From the NCBI GenBank assembly GCA_009827235.1, contig SPMW01000014.1, positions 1 through 39,881 on the forward strand: a stretch of 39,881 nucleotides of DNA, in the 5' to 3' direction. This stretch comes from Candidatus Campylobacter infans (lineage in GTDB: Bacteria; Campylobacterota; Campylobacteria; Campylobacterales; Campylobacteraceae). The notes beneath the pieces were generated by a model that was not told where the DNA came from, did no database searches, and saw only the letters and a program-made list of their open reading frames with translations. A program made the translations under genes and the position numbers. Position 1 is the first letter of the stretch; each line of letters starts with the position of its first letter. Shown here one piece after another: positions 8,441 to 15,506 of this stretch.

Positions 8441-8456
8441 AAAATCGGTCGATTTT
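8441..8456. promoter_or_regulatory. Palindrome in divergent promoter region
   Basis: AAAATCG-GT-CGATTTT is a perfect inverted repeat with seven-base arms. It sits between the divergent -10 boxes of the M48 protease gene and the guanylyltransferase gene, next to where a -35 would fall for the former. It could be an operator; no known regulator site is recognised. Confidence 0.35.
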
Positions 8457-8481
8457 CAATCTTATTTTATGTATTTTAAGC

Positions 8482-8487
8482 TAAAAT
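8482..8487 (+). promoter_or_regulatory. Possible -10 of manC
   Basis: TAAAAT preceded by a T-rich stretch and followed by CCGC lies 26 bases before the chosen ATG of the guanylyltransferase gene. Confidence 0.4.
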
Positions 8488-8513
8488 CCGCAAATTTTAA
8501 CCCAGGATTAAAG

Positions 8514-9872
8514 ATGATAAATGTGATTTTATGCGGTGGCAGCGGGACTAGGCTTTGGCCACTTTCGCGCGCTATGCTCCCAAAGCAGTTTGTTAAAATT
8601 TTTGGCTCTGATTCGCTATTTACTAAGACCCTTCGCCGTTTAAAAAACGCCACAAATGATGCTAAAAATATAATAATTTGCAACGAAAATCACTATTTTT
8701 TAGCCACAGATGAATGCGAAAGTCAAAATTTAAAAGCAAATTTTATTTTAGAGCCTTTTGGGCGAAATACCGCAGCGGCCATTGTTTTTGCTGCCTTACA
8801 AGCCTTAAATGATGATGAAAATGCCATAGTTTTAGTAACGCCAAGCGATCATATAATCTTAAATGAAAACGCCTTTAAAAATGCCATAAACGAGGCTATA
8901 AAGCTAGCAAATGATGATAAAATCGTAACCTTTGGCATTAAACCAAATGAGCCAAATACAGGCTATGGCTACATTAAAGCCAGCCAAAATGAAGTAAGCG
9001 AATTTGTAGAAAAGCCTGATTTAAAAACGGCACAAGAGTTTGTAAAAAGTGGCCAATATTTTTATAATAGCGGTATGTTTTGCTTTAAGGCAAAGGTTTT
9101 TTTAGATGAACTTAAAATTTACGCACACGATACCTTATGCTCTGCTAAAAATGCCTATGAAAATGCTAAGAGTTCTCGTAATTTAGCCCGCATACTCCCA
9201 GGCGATATGGATAAAATCCCAGATATTAGCATTGATTATGCTTTAATGCAAAAAACAAATAAAATCGCTATGGTGGCCTTGGATGCTGGTTGGAGCGATT
9301 TGGGGAGTTTTGATGAGCTAGCCAAGCATTTAAGAAGTAGCGCGCATGAAAGCGTTGGCGGGGGCGAAAATTTCGTTTATAGCCATAAATTAACCGCCCT
9401 TGTGGATGTGCGAGATTTGATTGTTATTGACACCAAGGACGCTTTGTTGATTGCTCAAAAAGGTAGCTCACAAAAAGTAAAAGATGTTTATAATCTAATA
9501 GCCAAAAATCACGCAGAATTAACGCAAATTCACACAAAAGCCTATCGCCCTTGGGGGAGTTATGAAGTGCTTGAAGAAGGCGAAGGTTTTAAGATTAAAA
9601 AAATTATAGTAAAAAGTGGCGCAAGATTGAGCCTTCAAAAGCATTCATATCGTAGCGAGCATTGGATAGTAGTAGCTGGCGAGGCTAGCGTAAGGATAGA
9701 AAATACAACCCGCACTCTTTATGCTAATCAAAGCACCTACATAGCCCCAGGGCAAATACATCGCTTAGAAAATACCGCAAAAACACCACTTGTTTTGATT
9801 GAGGTTCAAGTGGGTAGCTATTTGGGCGAGGATGATATCATTCGCATAGAAGATGATTATAAGCGAGATTAA
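8514..9872 (+). CDS. manC: Mannose-1-phosphate guanylyltransferase / mannose-6-phosphate isomerase
   Basis: This 452-residue protein has the two-domain build of type II PMI-GMP enzymes (AlgA/ManC/CpsB). The nucleotidyltransferase part starts with VILCGGSGTRLWPLSR at residues 4-19 and has FVEKPD near 165. The C-terminal cupin part has RPWGSYEVLEEGEGFKIK, QKHSYRSEHW and the APGQIHR segment. It would make GDP-mannose for surface glycans. I chose the ATG at 8514 because AGGATTAAAG precedes it and the P-loop then starts at the usual distance; the frame is open to 8469 upstream. The next gene follows after six bases. No phosphomannomutase gene is present here. Confidence 0.93.
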   Translation: MINVILCGGSGTRLWPLSRAMLPKQFVKIFGSDSLFTKTLRRLKNATNDAKNIIICNENHYFLATDECESQNLKANFILEPFGRNTAAAIVFAALQALNDDENAIVLVTPSDHIILNENAFKNAINEAIKLANDDKIVTFGIKPNEPNTGYGYIKASQNEVSEFVEKPDLKTAQEFVKSGQYFYNSGMFCFKAKVFLDELKIYAHDTLCSAKNAYENAKSSRNLARILPGDMDKIPDISIDYALMQKTNKIAMVALDAGWSDLGSFDELAKHLRSSAHESVGGGENFVYSHKLTALVDVRDLIVIDTKDALLIAQKGSSQKVKDVYNLIAKNHAELTQIHTKAYRPWGSYEVLEEGEGFKIKKIIVKSGARLSLQKHSYRSEHWIVVAGEASVRIENTTRTLYANQSTYIAPGQIHRLENTAKTPLVLIEVQVGSYLGEDDIIRIEDDYKRD

Positions 9873-9878
9873 AGCGCA

Positions 9879-11231
9879 ATGATTGATCGTGCTAAGCTTA
9901 AAAGTGGCATTATTTTAGATGAAAATTTATATTATTTTGATTGGACGGCTAGTGGGCTAGCATTTAGACAGATTGAAGATGAATGCGAGTTTATACTAAA
10001 AACTTATTCAAATACTCACTCACAATGTAGTAGCTGTGCCAAAATCACTAGCGATTATTACGATAACGCGCGCTTAGGACTAAAAGCTAGCTTAGAATTA
10101 GGCGATGATTTTTATTTGCTCCCTTGTGGTTATGGCTCTACTGCTGCTATTAAAAAATTCCAAGAACTCTTAGGCATTTATATGCCGCCAGCTACGAGAA
10201 ATAGGCTATTTGGCACAAAAAATTTAAAAAAAATAAATACTAATATAATCCGCGATTTTTCCCCAAATCATCAAAATTTGCTTGAAAATTTGCCTCTTGT
10301 GATTGTTGGTCCTTATGAGCATCATAGTAATGAAATTAGCTTTAATAACGGCCTTTGCGAGCTTTACAGGGTTGGTTTAGATGAGTTTGGTGGCATTAAT
10401 TTTGATGAGATAAAAAGCGTTTTAAAGCAAAATTTTAATCGCGAAATAATTTTAAGTTTTAGTGCGGCTTCAAATGTAACAGGCATTAAAACAGATGTTG
10501 CCAAACTAAGAGAGTTAAGCCAAAAATACGCTAAAAACGCCATTATTGCTATTGATGCAAGCTCGCTTAGTGCTTATGAGAATATAAATGCAAAAAATTA
10601 CGATGCTTTGTTTATTAGCTCGCATAAATTACTAGGTGGAGTTGGCGGATGCGGGCTTTTAGCCATTAGAAAAAGCCTTTGTGCGCGCTATTTTAGTGGC
10701 GAGCCAAGCTTTATGGGCGGTGGCACGGTAGAGTATGTAAGCAGAACTAGTTTTCGTTTTGTGAGCGATTTTGAACGCCTTGAAGATGCTGGCACGCCAC
10801 CGATTATGGCGTTAATTCGCGCGCATTTAGCCTTTAAATTACGCAATGATATTGGCTTAGAAAATATCAAAACGCAAGAAGAAATTTTAAATAAATATTT
10901 TGCTGATGAATTAAATAAGATAGATGAGATTATTTGCTATTGCCCTAAAAATCAGCAACGCGTGGCAATCTTTGCCTTTAATGTAAAAGGCGTTTCGCCT
11001 TATGATTTTGCCCTAACTCTTAGCCAAAAATTTGGCGTCCAAACGCGCGCTGGCTGTGCTTGTGCTGGTCCTTATGGGCATGATTTATTAGGGCTTGATG
11101 ATAATATCCCAAGCTTTTTTAAGCCCGGCTGGATTAGAGTAAGCTTGCATTATAGCCATGATTTTAGCGATATTGATTATTTAATAAGTGCGATAAAATC
11201 GTCTATTAAGTTATTTAAAAATAAAATTTAA
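9879..11231 (+). CDS. Class V PLP-dependent aminotransferase (cysteine desulfurase-like)
   Basis: This 450-residue protein belongs to fold-type I class V PLP enzymes. The N-terminus has YSNTHSQCSSCA near residue 43, the pattern that replaces YANTH of NifS-like enzymes. The PLP lysine lies in SSHKLLGGVGGCG, and the late segment QTRAGCACAGPYGHDLLG near 390 carries cysteines where desulfurases have their persulfide cysteine. It could be a cysteine desulfurase or selenocysteine lyase, or another class V enzyme; I recall an uncharacterised C. jejuni class V aminotransferase (Cj0791c) but did not compare sequences. It follows manC by six bases, so the two are co-transcribed, though no shared pathway is obvious. 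Confidence 0.85.
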   Translation: MIDRAKLKSGIILDENLYYFDWTASGLAFRQIEDECEFILKTYSNTHSQCSSCAKITSDYYDNARLGLKASLELGDDFYLLPCGYGSTAAIKKFQELLGIYMPPATRNRLFGTKNLKKINTNIIRDFSPNHQNLLENLPLVIVGPYEHHSNEISFNNGLCELYRVGLDEFGGINFDEIKSVLKQNFNREIILSFSAASNVTGIKTDVAKLRELSQKYAKNAIIAIDASSLSAYENINAKNYDALFISSHKLLGGVGGCGLLAIRKSLCARYFSGEPSFMGGGTVEYVSRTSFRFVSDFERLEDAGTPPIMALIRAHLAFKLRNDIGLENIKTQEEILNKYFADELNKIDEIICYCPKNQQRVAIFAFNVKGVSPYDFALTLSQKFGVQTRAGCACAGPYGHDLLGLDDNIPSFFKPGWIRVSLHYSHDFSDIDYLISAIKSSIKLFKNKI

Positions 11232-11328
11232 CCCTAAAAGCAGAGCCAATTTAACAAATTTTAAGCACAAAATTTTAGTTAATAAAAGTTAAATTTTAAA
11301 TTTTAAGAGCAAATCAAGCAATTTTGGC

Positions 11329-11334
11329 TATAAT
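11329..11334 (+). promoter_or_regulatory. Probable atpE -10 element
   Basis: TATAAT with flanks GGC...CGCCGCC, behind an AT-rich stretch, lies 65 bases before the atpE ATG. It implies a leader of nearly 60 bases. Confidence 0.6.
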
Positions 11335-11398
11335 CGCCGCCACGCTTTTAAGTAGGGATCACATCCGAACTAAGCGCAATACTACATAAAGGACGACT

Positions 11399-11704
11399 AT
11401 GAAGAAAATCATTCTTCTTACTCTTGCATTTGCAAGTTTTGCTTTTGGTGCTGATGCTGGCACAGCCACTATTCAAGCTTACTCAATCATCGCAGCAGGC
11501 GTAGGCCTTGGTATAGCAGCACTTGGTGGTGCTATTGGTATGGGACATACAGCAGCTGCTACAATCTTGGGCACAGCTCGCAATCCTGGGCTTGGCAGCA
11601 AATTGATGACTACAATGTTTATTGCTTTGGCGATGATAGAAGCGCAAGTTATTTATACACTTGTTATCGCTTTGATCGCGCTTTATGGTAATCCATTCTT
11701 ATAG
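11399..11704 (+). CDS. atpE: ATP synthase F0 subunit c
   Basis: AtpE forms the proton-driven c-ring of the F1F0 ATP synthase in the inner membrane. The 101-residue protein has two membrane hairpin helices; the ion-binding glutamate is in the second, in AMIEAQVIYTL, and the loop contains ARNPG. A hydrophobic N-terminal extension resembling a signal peptide (KKIILLTLAFASFAFGADA) makes it longer than the E. coli 79 residues, as is usual in Campylobacter and Helicobacter. The ATG follows AAAGGACGACT. The other atp genes are not in this window, so atpE stands alone, which is normal for this group. Confidence 0.96.
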   Translation: MKKIILLTLAFASFAFGADAGTATIQAYSIIAAGVGLGIAALGGAIGMGHTAAATILGTARNPGLGSKLMTTMFIALAMIEAQVIYTLVIALIALYGNPFL

Positions 11705-11716
11705 GATTTATTTTTA

Positions 11717-11760
11717 GCTTAGCTTGCTAGATTTAGTTAGCTAGGCTTATCTTCTTTTAT
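11717..11760 (+). terminator. Possible atpE terminator
   Basis: GCTTAGCT (11717-11724) can pair with AGCTAGGC (11739-11746) through eight pairs including one G-U, followed by a T-rich tail TTATCTTCTTTTATT. It lies just after the atpE stop and before the tRNA. Confidence 0.4.
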
Positions 11761-11771
11761 TATCTTATTTT

Positions 11772-11857
11772 GCGATCGTGGTGAAACTGGTAGACACGCT
11801 ACTTTGAGGGGGTAGTGAGCTTTGCTTGTGCGAGTTCAAATCTCGCCGATCGCACCA
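11772..11857 (+). tRNA. tRNA-Leu(GAG)
   Basis: The 86-base sequence folds as a class II tRNA. The acceptor arms GCGATCG (11772-11778) and CGATCGC (11847-11853) pair fully. The D-arm carries GGTGAAACTGGTAGACAC. The anticodon stem CTACT/GGTAG encloses loop TTGAGGG with anticodon GAG at 11806-11808. A long variable arm and the T-loop GTTCAAAT follow. The CCA end is encoded at 11855-11857. It reads leucine codons CUU and CUC. Confidence 0.97.
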
Positions 11858-11916
11858 TTAAAATTTAATTTTATTTAAAATTTTACATTTATTTTATTTG
11901 AAATTTTAATGCCACT

Positions 11917-12837
11917 TTATAAGAGCTTGTTTAAAATTTGTGTGTAGGCTTCATCTGGTTTTAGCTTGATGGAGTTTTTAAAATTTGAATTAAAAAAGCT
12001 GCGTTGGCGTTTTGCAAGTTGCGCTGTGTGCGTGCTGATTAGTTCGCAAAGCTCATTTTGGCTTTTAATTTGCCCGCATAAAAACTGCCCGCATTCTTTT
12101 AAGCCTATGGATTTAAGGGCTTTTAGCTCTTTATCATAGCTAGCAAAAAGCGTGCGCGCTTCATCTAATAATCCATCATCTAGCATTTTTTTGGTGCGCG
12201 CTAAAATCCTAGATCTTAGCTCATCGCGTTCTAAACTTAGCTCAAAAATCAGCAATTCTTTAATTAGTGGAGCAGCTGTGTTTTGTGCTAACCAAAGGCT
12301 AGGGATTTGCGTGTGTTTGGTTAAATTATTTGAAATTTTAATTTGGGCTGAGTTTTTGCTTAAAAAGCTGTAAATTTCATACCATTTTTGCAAGCGAAAG
12401 GTGTCATTGTGGCTAAATTTAGCACAAAATTTAGGATCAATCCTGCTAGCTATTGTAAATATTTCATCATTACTTGGGTGCGTTTTTAGCCTTGGGACTT
12501 TTGGGGCTAAGCCATTTAGCATACTGGCTAGATAAAAGCCACTCCCGCCTGTGATGATTAGATTTTTGCCATTTTGCTTTGCATAAATGCTGGCTTTTTG
12601 GTATTCTTGTGCGAAATCACCTGCGTTAAAGCTCTCATCGATATTTCTTATATTTATGCCAAAATGCTTTATGCTTTTTAGTTCTTGCGCGTTTGGTTTA
12701 GCGCTTGCGATATTGATTTGTGTGTAAATGCAAAGTGAATCAAGGCTTAAAATTATGGCATTTAAAGGCTTGGCAATACGCAAAGCAAGAGCAGTTTTAC
12801 CGCTTGCGGTAGCGCCGATTAGGGCTAGTTCTTTCAT
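11917..12837 (-). CDS. miaA: tRNA dimethylallyltransferase
   Basis: MiaA transfers a dimethylallyl group to N6 of adenosine-37 in tRNAs that read codons beginning with U, stabilising decoding. The 306-residue protein has the P-loop IGATASGKTALA at residues 7-18, followed by the LSLDSLCIYTQ segment, the GGSGFYL motif near 98-104 and the late IGLKECGQF segment. In most MiaA proteins the second motif reads DSxQ(V/I)Y, so LDSLCIY is a slight variant. It lies downstream of rpsR on the same strand, separated by 136 bases that hold two hairpins. Confidence 0.92.
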   Translation of the reverse strand: MKELALIGATASGKTALALRIAKPLNAIILSLDSLCIYTQINIASAKPNAQELKSIKHFGINIRNIDESFNAGDFAQEYQKASIYAKQNGKNLIITGGSGFYLASMLNGLAPKVPRLKTHPSNDEIFTIASRIDPKFCAKFSHNDTFRLQKWYEIYSFLSKNSAQIKISNNLTKHTQIPSLWLAQNTAAPLIKELLIFELSLERDELRSRILARTKKMLDDGLLDEARTLFASYDKELKALKSIGLKECGQFLCGQIKSQNELCELISTHTAQLAKRQRSFFNSNFKNSIKLKPDEAYTQILNKLL

Positions 12838-12891
12838 TATTTTTGATTTTGTGGCAGGTTTGTTGGTTTATTTAGCTTTGATTAGTTTATA

Positions 12892-12923
12892 TTAGGCTAA
12901 GCAAGATTTTGCTTTTAGCCTAA
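12892..12923 (-). terminator. Second hairpin between rpsR and miaA
   Basis: TTAGGCTAA (12892-12900) and TTAGCCTAA (12915-12923) are exact inverted copies; inner GCAA/TTGC pairs extend the stem to 13 pairs with a two-base bulge. It lies beyond the first terminator and about 55 bases before miaA. It may be a backup terminator or a processing site. Confidence 0.4.
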
Positions 12924-12928
12924 TTTTG

Positions 12929-12968
12929 AAAAATTATGCCTTGTGTTTAAAATTTACACAAAGCATAA
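12929..12968 (-). terminator. Rho-independent terminator of rpsF-ssb-rpsR
   Basis: Five bases past the rpsR stop, TTATGC-TTGTGT and ACACAA-GCATAA (12934-12968) form a 12-pair stem with one internal mismatch and an eight- to nine-base AT loop. On the minus strand it is followed by TTTTTC. Stem plus U tract makes this the clearest terminator in the window. Confidence 0.65.
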
Positions 12969-12973
12969 GCTTT

Positions 12974-13234
12974 TTACATACCTTCAAATGGGTTTGTTAC
13001 CACATTATCGCGATCTACGATATATGGTATTAGAGCGGCTTGTCTTGCGCGTTTGATAGCTTTTTCTACCATTTCTTGGTATTTTTTGCTAGTGCCTGTA
13101 AGACGGCGTGGCATTATTTTAAAGCGTTCTGATAGACAATATTTTAGCATTGAAGTATCTTTGTAGTCTATAAACTCAACTTTTGCTTCTGTGTAGCGGC
13201 AATATTTTTTAGAAAATTTTCTTTTTTCAGCCAT
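12974..13234 (-). CDS. rpsR: 30S ribosomal protein S18
   Basis: This 86-residue protein is bS18, which binds the platform of the small subunit with bS6. It has the [21 protein letters not shown] start and the family core [19 protein letters not shown], then [22 protein letters not shown]. The ATG follows AAAAGGATACACA. It is the last gene of rpsF-ssb-rpsR, the standard bacterial order, and is followed by a good terminator. Confidence 0.98.
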   Translation of the reverse strand: MAEKRKFSKKYCRYTEAKVEFIDYKDTSMLKYCLSERFKIMPRRLTGTSKKYQEMVEKAIKRARQAALIPYIVDRDNVVTNPFEGM

Positions 13235-13245
13235 TGTGTATCCTT

Positions 13246-13842
13246 TTAAAATGGTATTTCGTCATTATCGACATCGTATGATGGCAAGTTTTCTTGCGCT
13301 TGTTTTGTTTGAGCGTGGTTAGTGTTTGGCTCATGGTTTTGTTTTGTGGCATTTTGATTGTAGCTATTATTTTGATAGCTAGGGTTTTGGTTAGGATTAT
13401 AGCCACTATTATAGTTAGGGTTTTGGTTAGCGTTGTAGCCGTTGTTTTGATAGTTAGGGTTTGGATTGTAGTTGGTGTTTTGGTTATAACCATAGCCTTG
13501 CTCGCCATTTTGTTCTTTTTTGTCTAGCATTTGCATGCTTTCTACGGTTATTGAATGGCGGGAGCGGTTTTGGCCGTTTTGATCTTGCCATTGTTCTAGC
13601 ACCAAACGCCCTTCTATTAAGACTTTGGAGCCTTTTTGTAAGTATTGATTAGCTACTTCTGCTGTTCTGCCCCAAAATGTTAAATCCACAAAGCAAACCT
13701 CTTCTTGTTTTTCGCCATTGATTGTGGTTACGCGATTTACGGCTATGGCGGTTTTAACTACTGCCGTGCCTTTATTTGCTGTGTATTTAAGCTCTGGAGC
13801 TCTGGTTAAATTCCCTACTAAAATTACTTTATTAAAAGACAT
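13246..13842 (-). CDS. ssb: Single-stranded DNA-binding protein
   Basis: SSB coats single-stranded DNA in replication and repair and recruits partner proteins. The 198-residue protein has the OB fold at residues 1-108 ([44 protein letters not shown]), a low-complexity Asn/Tyr/Pro/Gln linker at about 117-165, and the acidic tip DNDEIPF that binds partners. The linker is made of imperfect repeats close to YNxNxNPN. It lies between rpsF and rpsR, 11 bases from rpsR. Confidence 0.97.
   Translation of the reverse strand: MSFNKVILVGNLTRAPELKYTANKGTAVVKTAIAVNRVTTINGEKQEEVCFVDLTFWGRTAEVANQYLQKGSKVLIEGRLVLEQWQDQNGQNRSRHSITVESMQMLDKKEQNGEQGYGYNQNTNYNPNPNYQNNGYNANQNPNYNSGYNPNQNPSYQNNSYNQNATKQNHEPNTNHAQTKQAQENLPSYDVDNDEIPF
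13348..13494 (-). repeat. Imperfect coding repeats in the ssb linker
   Basis: The ssb linker is encoded by repeated blocks of about 27-30 bases, seen on the plus strand as copies of TATAGTTAGGGTTTTGGTTA and variants. They encode NQNPNYN- and NQNPSYQ-like units. Such repeats can change in number by slippage without breaking the OB fold or the acidic tail. Confidence 0.6.
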
Positions 13843-13854
13843 TTTTTACTCTTT

Positions 13855-14280
13855 TTATTCTTGTGTTGCTGGTTCGTTGTTTTCTTCTGTGTTTTGGGCT
13901 TCTTTATTTGGGCGTGGAGTGCGTGGTTCTTGTTTTTTGATTTGAGCTAGTTTTTGCCCTTTGCTTAGTTTTTCCCAAGCTGAAATTTCGCTTTTGGTTT
14001 CATATTTTACGATCAAAAATCTAATGATATCTTCTGTAATACGCACATTTCTTACTAATTCTTCGATTAAATTAGTTGGTGCTTGAAAGTAAAATACCTT
14101 ATACACACCGCGTTCAAATTTGTCGATTTTATAGGCTAATTTGCGTGTGCCCATATCTATTTGGCTAGCGATTTGGCCGCCATTTTTGCTTATGACTTCG
14201 GCTACGAAGTCGGCCTTAGCTTTTACTTCATCATCGGTTAAGGTTGGTTTGATGATGAATAAAATCTCGTAATGTTTCAT
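13855..14280 (-). CDS. rpsF: 30S ribosomal protein S6
   Basis: This 141-residue protein is bS6, partner of bS18 on the small-subunit platform. It begins with [18 protein letters not shown] and contains [22 protein letters not shown], both typical. The C-terminal tail is long and charged (about residues 105-141). I chose the ATG at 14280, which follows AAGGAGAAAGA; the frame is open upstream to 14325 but that part lacks family sequence. It is first of rpsF-ssb-rpsR. Confidence 0.97.
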   Translation of the reverse strand: MKHYEILFIIKPTLTDDEVKAKADFVAEVISKNGGQIASQIDMGTRKLAYKIDKFERGVYKVFYFQAPTNLIEELVRNVRITEDIIRFLIVKYETKSEISAWEKLSKGQKLAQIKKQEPRTPRPNKEAQNTEENNEPATQE

Positions 14281-14369
14281 TCTTTCTCCTTGTGGATATT
14301 TAGCTCTTTGCGTTACAAAGGGCAAGGAATTTTGCTAAAAAGCAAGCGCGGATAGTATCCAAAAATAGC

Positions 14370-15362
14370 TTAATATTTTCTATATTTTGCGATAATTTCT
14401 TGTAATTTTAATAAGCTATGAAGCAAAAACAGCTCTTTATCGCCGTTATTGCCAGCTTTTTTTAGCTCTTCTTCGCTTTCATTTATATGGCGAAAAATTG
14501 CTAAAAATATTTCATCATTAAAGCTTAGGGCTTGCGTTTTTAGTGTATTTGCTATGGCTTGTGGCGGGGCATAGCCGATGGCTTCTTTTATATCAAATCT
14601 GCCATTTAATTTGCTAAAAGAGTTGATCTTAAACAGCCTTAAAAACGAGCTATAAAGCATTGAAATAAACATTATTTCATTAAAACTGCCTTCATTTACA
14701 ATATTAAAAAAATCATTTTTTATATTAGCATTTGTGATTAGTTTATTAAAAAACGCTTCATAGCTAATGCCACTTAGATTTGAAACCAAATTATCTATTA
14801 AAATTTCATCTGCATTTTCATATAAAGTGGCGATTTTATTTAGCTCTGCTGCGCTTAGATATAAGTTATCGTTATGGATTTGTAAAATTTTAAAAAGCGC
14901 GTGTTCGGTGATTTTTAGATTTAATTTTAAGGCGCGCGCTTTTAGTAAATTAAAAGCCTCGCCCTTGTTTGTTTCAAAAAAACGCACAAAATTTTCATCA
15001 AAAGCCTTGGCGCTTTCACCAGCTATTTTTTGATCGCCTTCGTGTAATTCATAAGCAAAAATATTTTGCTCGTTATTTTGGCATAAGCTTATAAGGGCTT
15101 TTAGCTCTTTTTGCGGGATTTTTTTATCGGTTTTGATGTGTAAAATGTTGATATTGCCAAAAAGTGAGTTTTGCTCTAAATGCTTTTTAGCAAGCTCAAA
15201 ATTATATTCATCAAAGTTAAGCTCGAATTTTTCGCCATCAAAACGCGCTAAGTACTCTTTTGTGTAGCTTTCTACTTGATAAATTTCTGCTCCATAAAAC
15301 ATAAAATAATTTGGAGCAATGCTTGCTTTTAGTATTTTGTTTTCAAAATCATTTCTATACAT
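14370..15362 (-). CDS. holA: DNA polymerase III subunit delta
   Basis: HolA is the clamp-loader subunit that opens the beta clamp. The 330-residue product shows the usual weak family pattern: an N-terminal segment around FMFYGAEIYQVESYTKEYL, a central LKLNLKITEHALFKILQIHNDNL-type segment, and a helical C-terminal domain with LYSSFLRLFKI. The divergent Campylobacter form is hard to recognise, so the call rests partly on position: in C. jejuni holA (Cj0630c) lies just downstream of RNase R (Cj0631c). Here a plus-strand cassette and a YkgJ-type gene stand between the two. rpsF follows 89 bases downstream. Confidence 0.8.
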   Translation of the reverse strand: MYRNDFENKILKASIAPNYFMFYGAEIYQVESYTKEYLARFDGEKFELNFDEYNFELAKKHLEQNSLFGNINILHIKTDKKIPQKELKALISLCQNNEQNIFAYELHEGDQKIAGESAKAFDENFVRFFETNKGEAFNLLKARALKLNLKITEHALFKILQIHNDNLYLSAAELNKIATLYENADEILIDNLVSNLSGISYEAFFNKLITNANIKNDFFNIVNEGSFNEIMFISMLYSSFLRLFKINSFSKLNGRFDIKEAIGYAPPQAIANTLKTQALSFNDEIFLAIFRHINESEEELKKAGNNGDKELFLLHSLLKLQEIIAKYRKY

Positions 15363-15394
15363 TTGTGTGCTTTTTGTATTATTTAAAGGCGCAA

Positions 15395-15400
15395 ATTATA
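15395..15400 (-). promoter_or_regulatory. Probable holA -10 element
   Basis: Minus-strand TATAAT preceded by TG and followed by TTGCGCC lies 32 bases before the holA ATG; T-rich DNA lies upstream. Confidence 0.6.
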
Positions 15401-15423
15401 CAAAAAATTTCATAATTTTTTGC

Positions 15424-15429
15424 TAGAAT
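15424..15429 (+). promoter_or_regulatory. Probable -10 of the adenylation cassette
   Basis: TGCTAGAAT (extended -10, TAGAAT at 15424-15429) follows a T-rich run and lies 77 bases before the ATG of the adenylating enzyme. It is divergent from the holA promoter. Confidence 0.55.
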
Positions 15430-15506
15430 ACGCGCTTTAATTTACATTAAACTAGTAATATTTAGCCCATAAATTTTAAAATAAAAGTTTAAAAAGCAGT
15501 AAAAAG

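Noticed and set aside
13227..13508. Thr-rich open frame of 93 codons on the minus strand
   Set aside because: It is the ssb repeat linker read in another frame.
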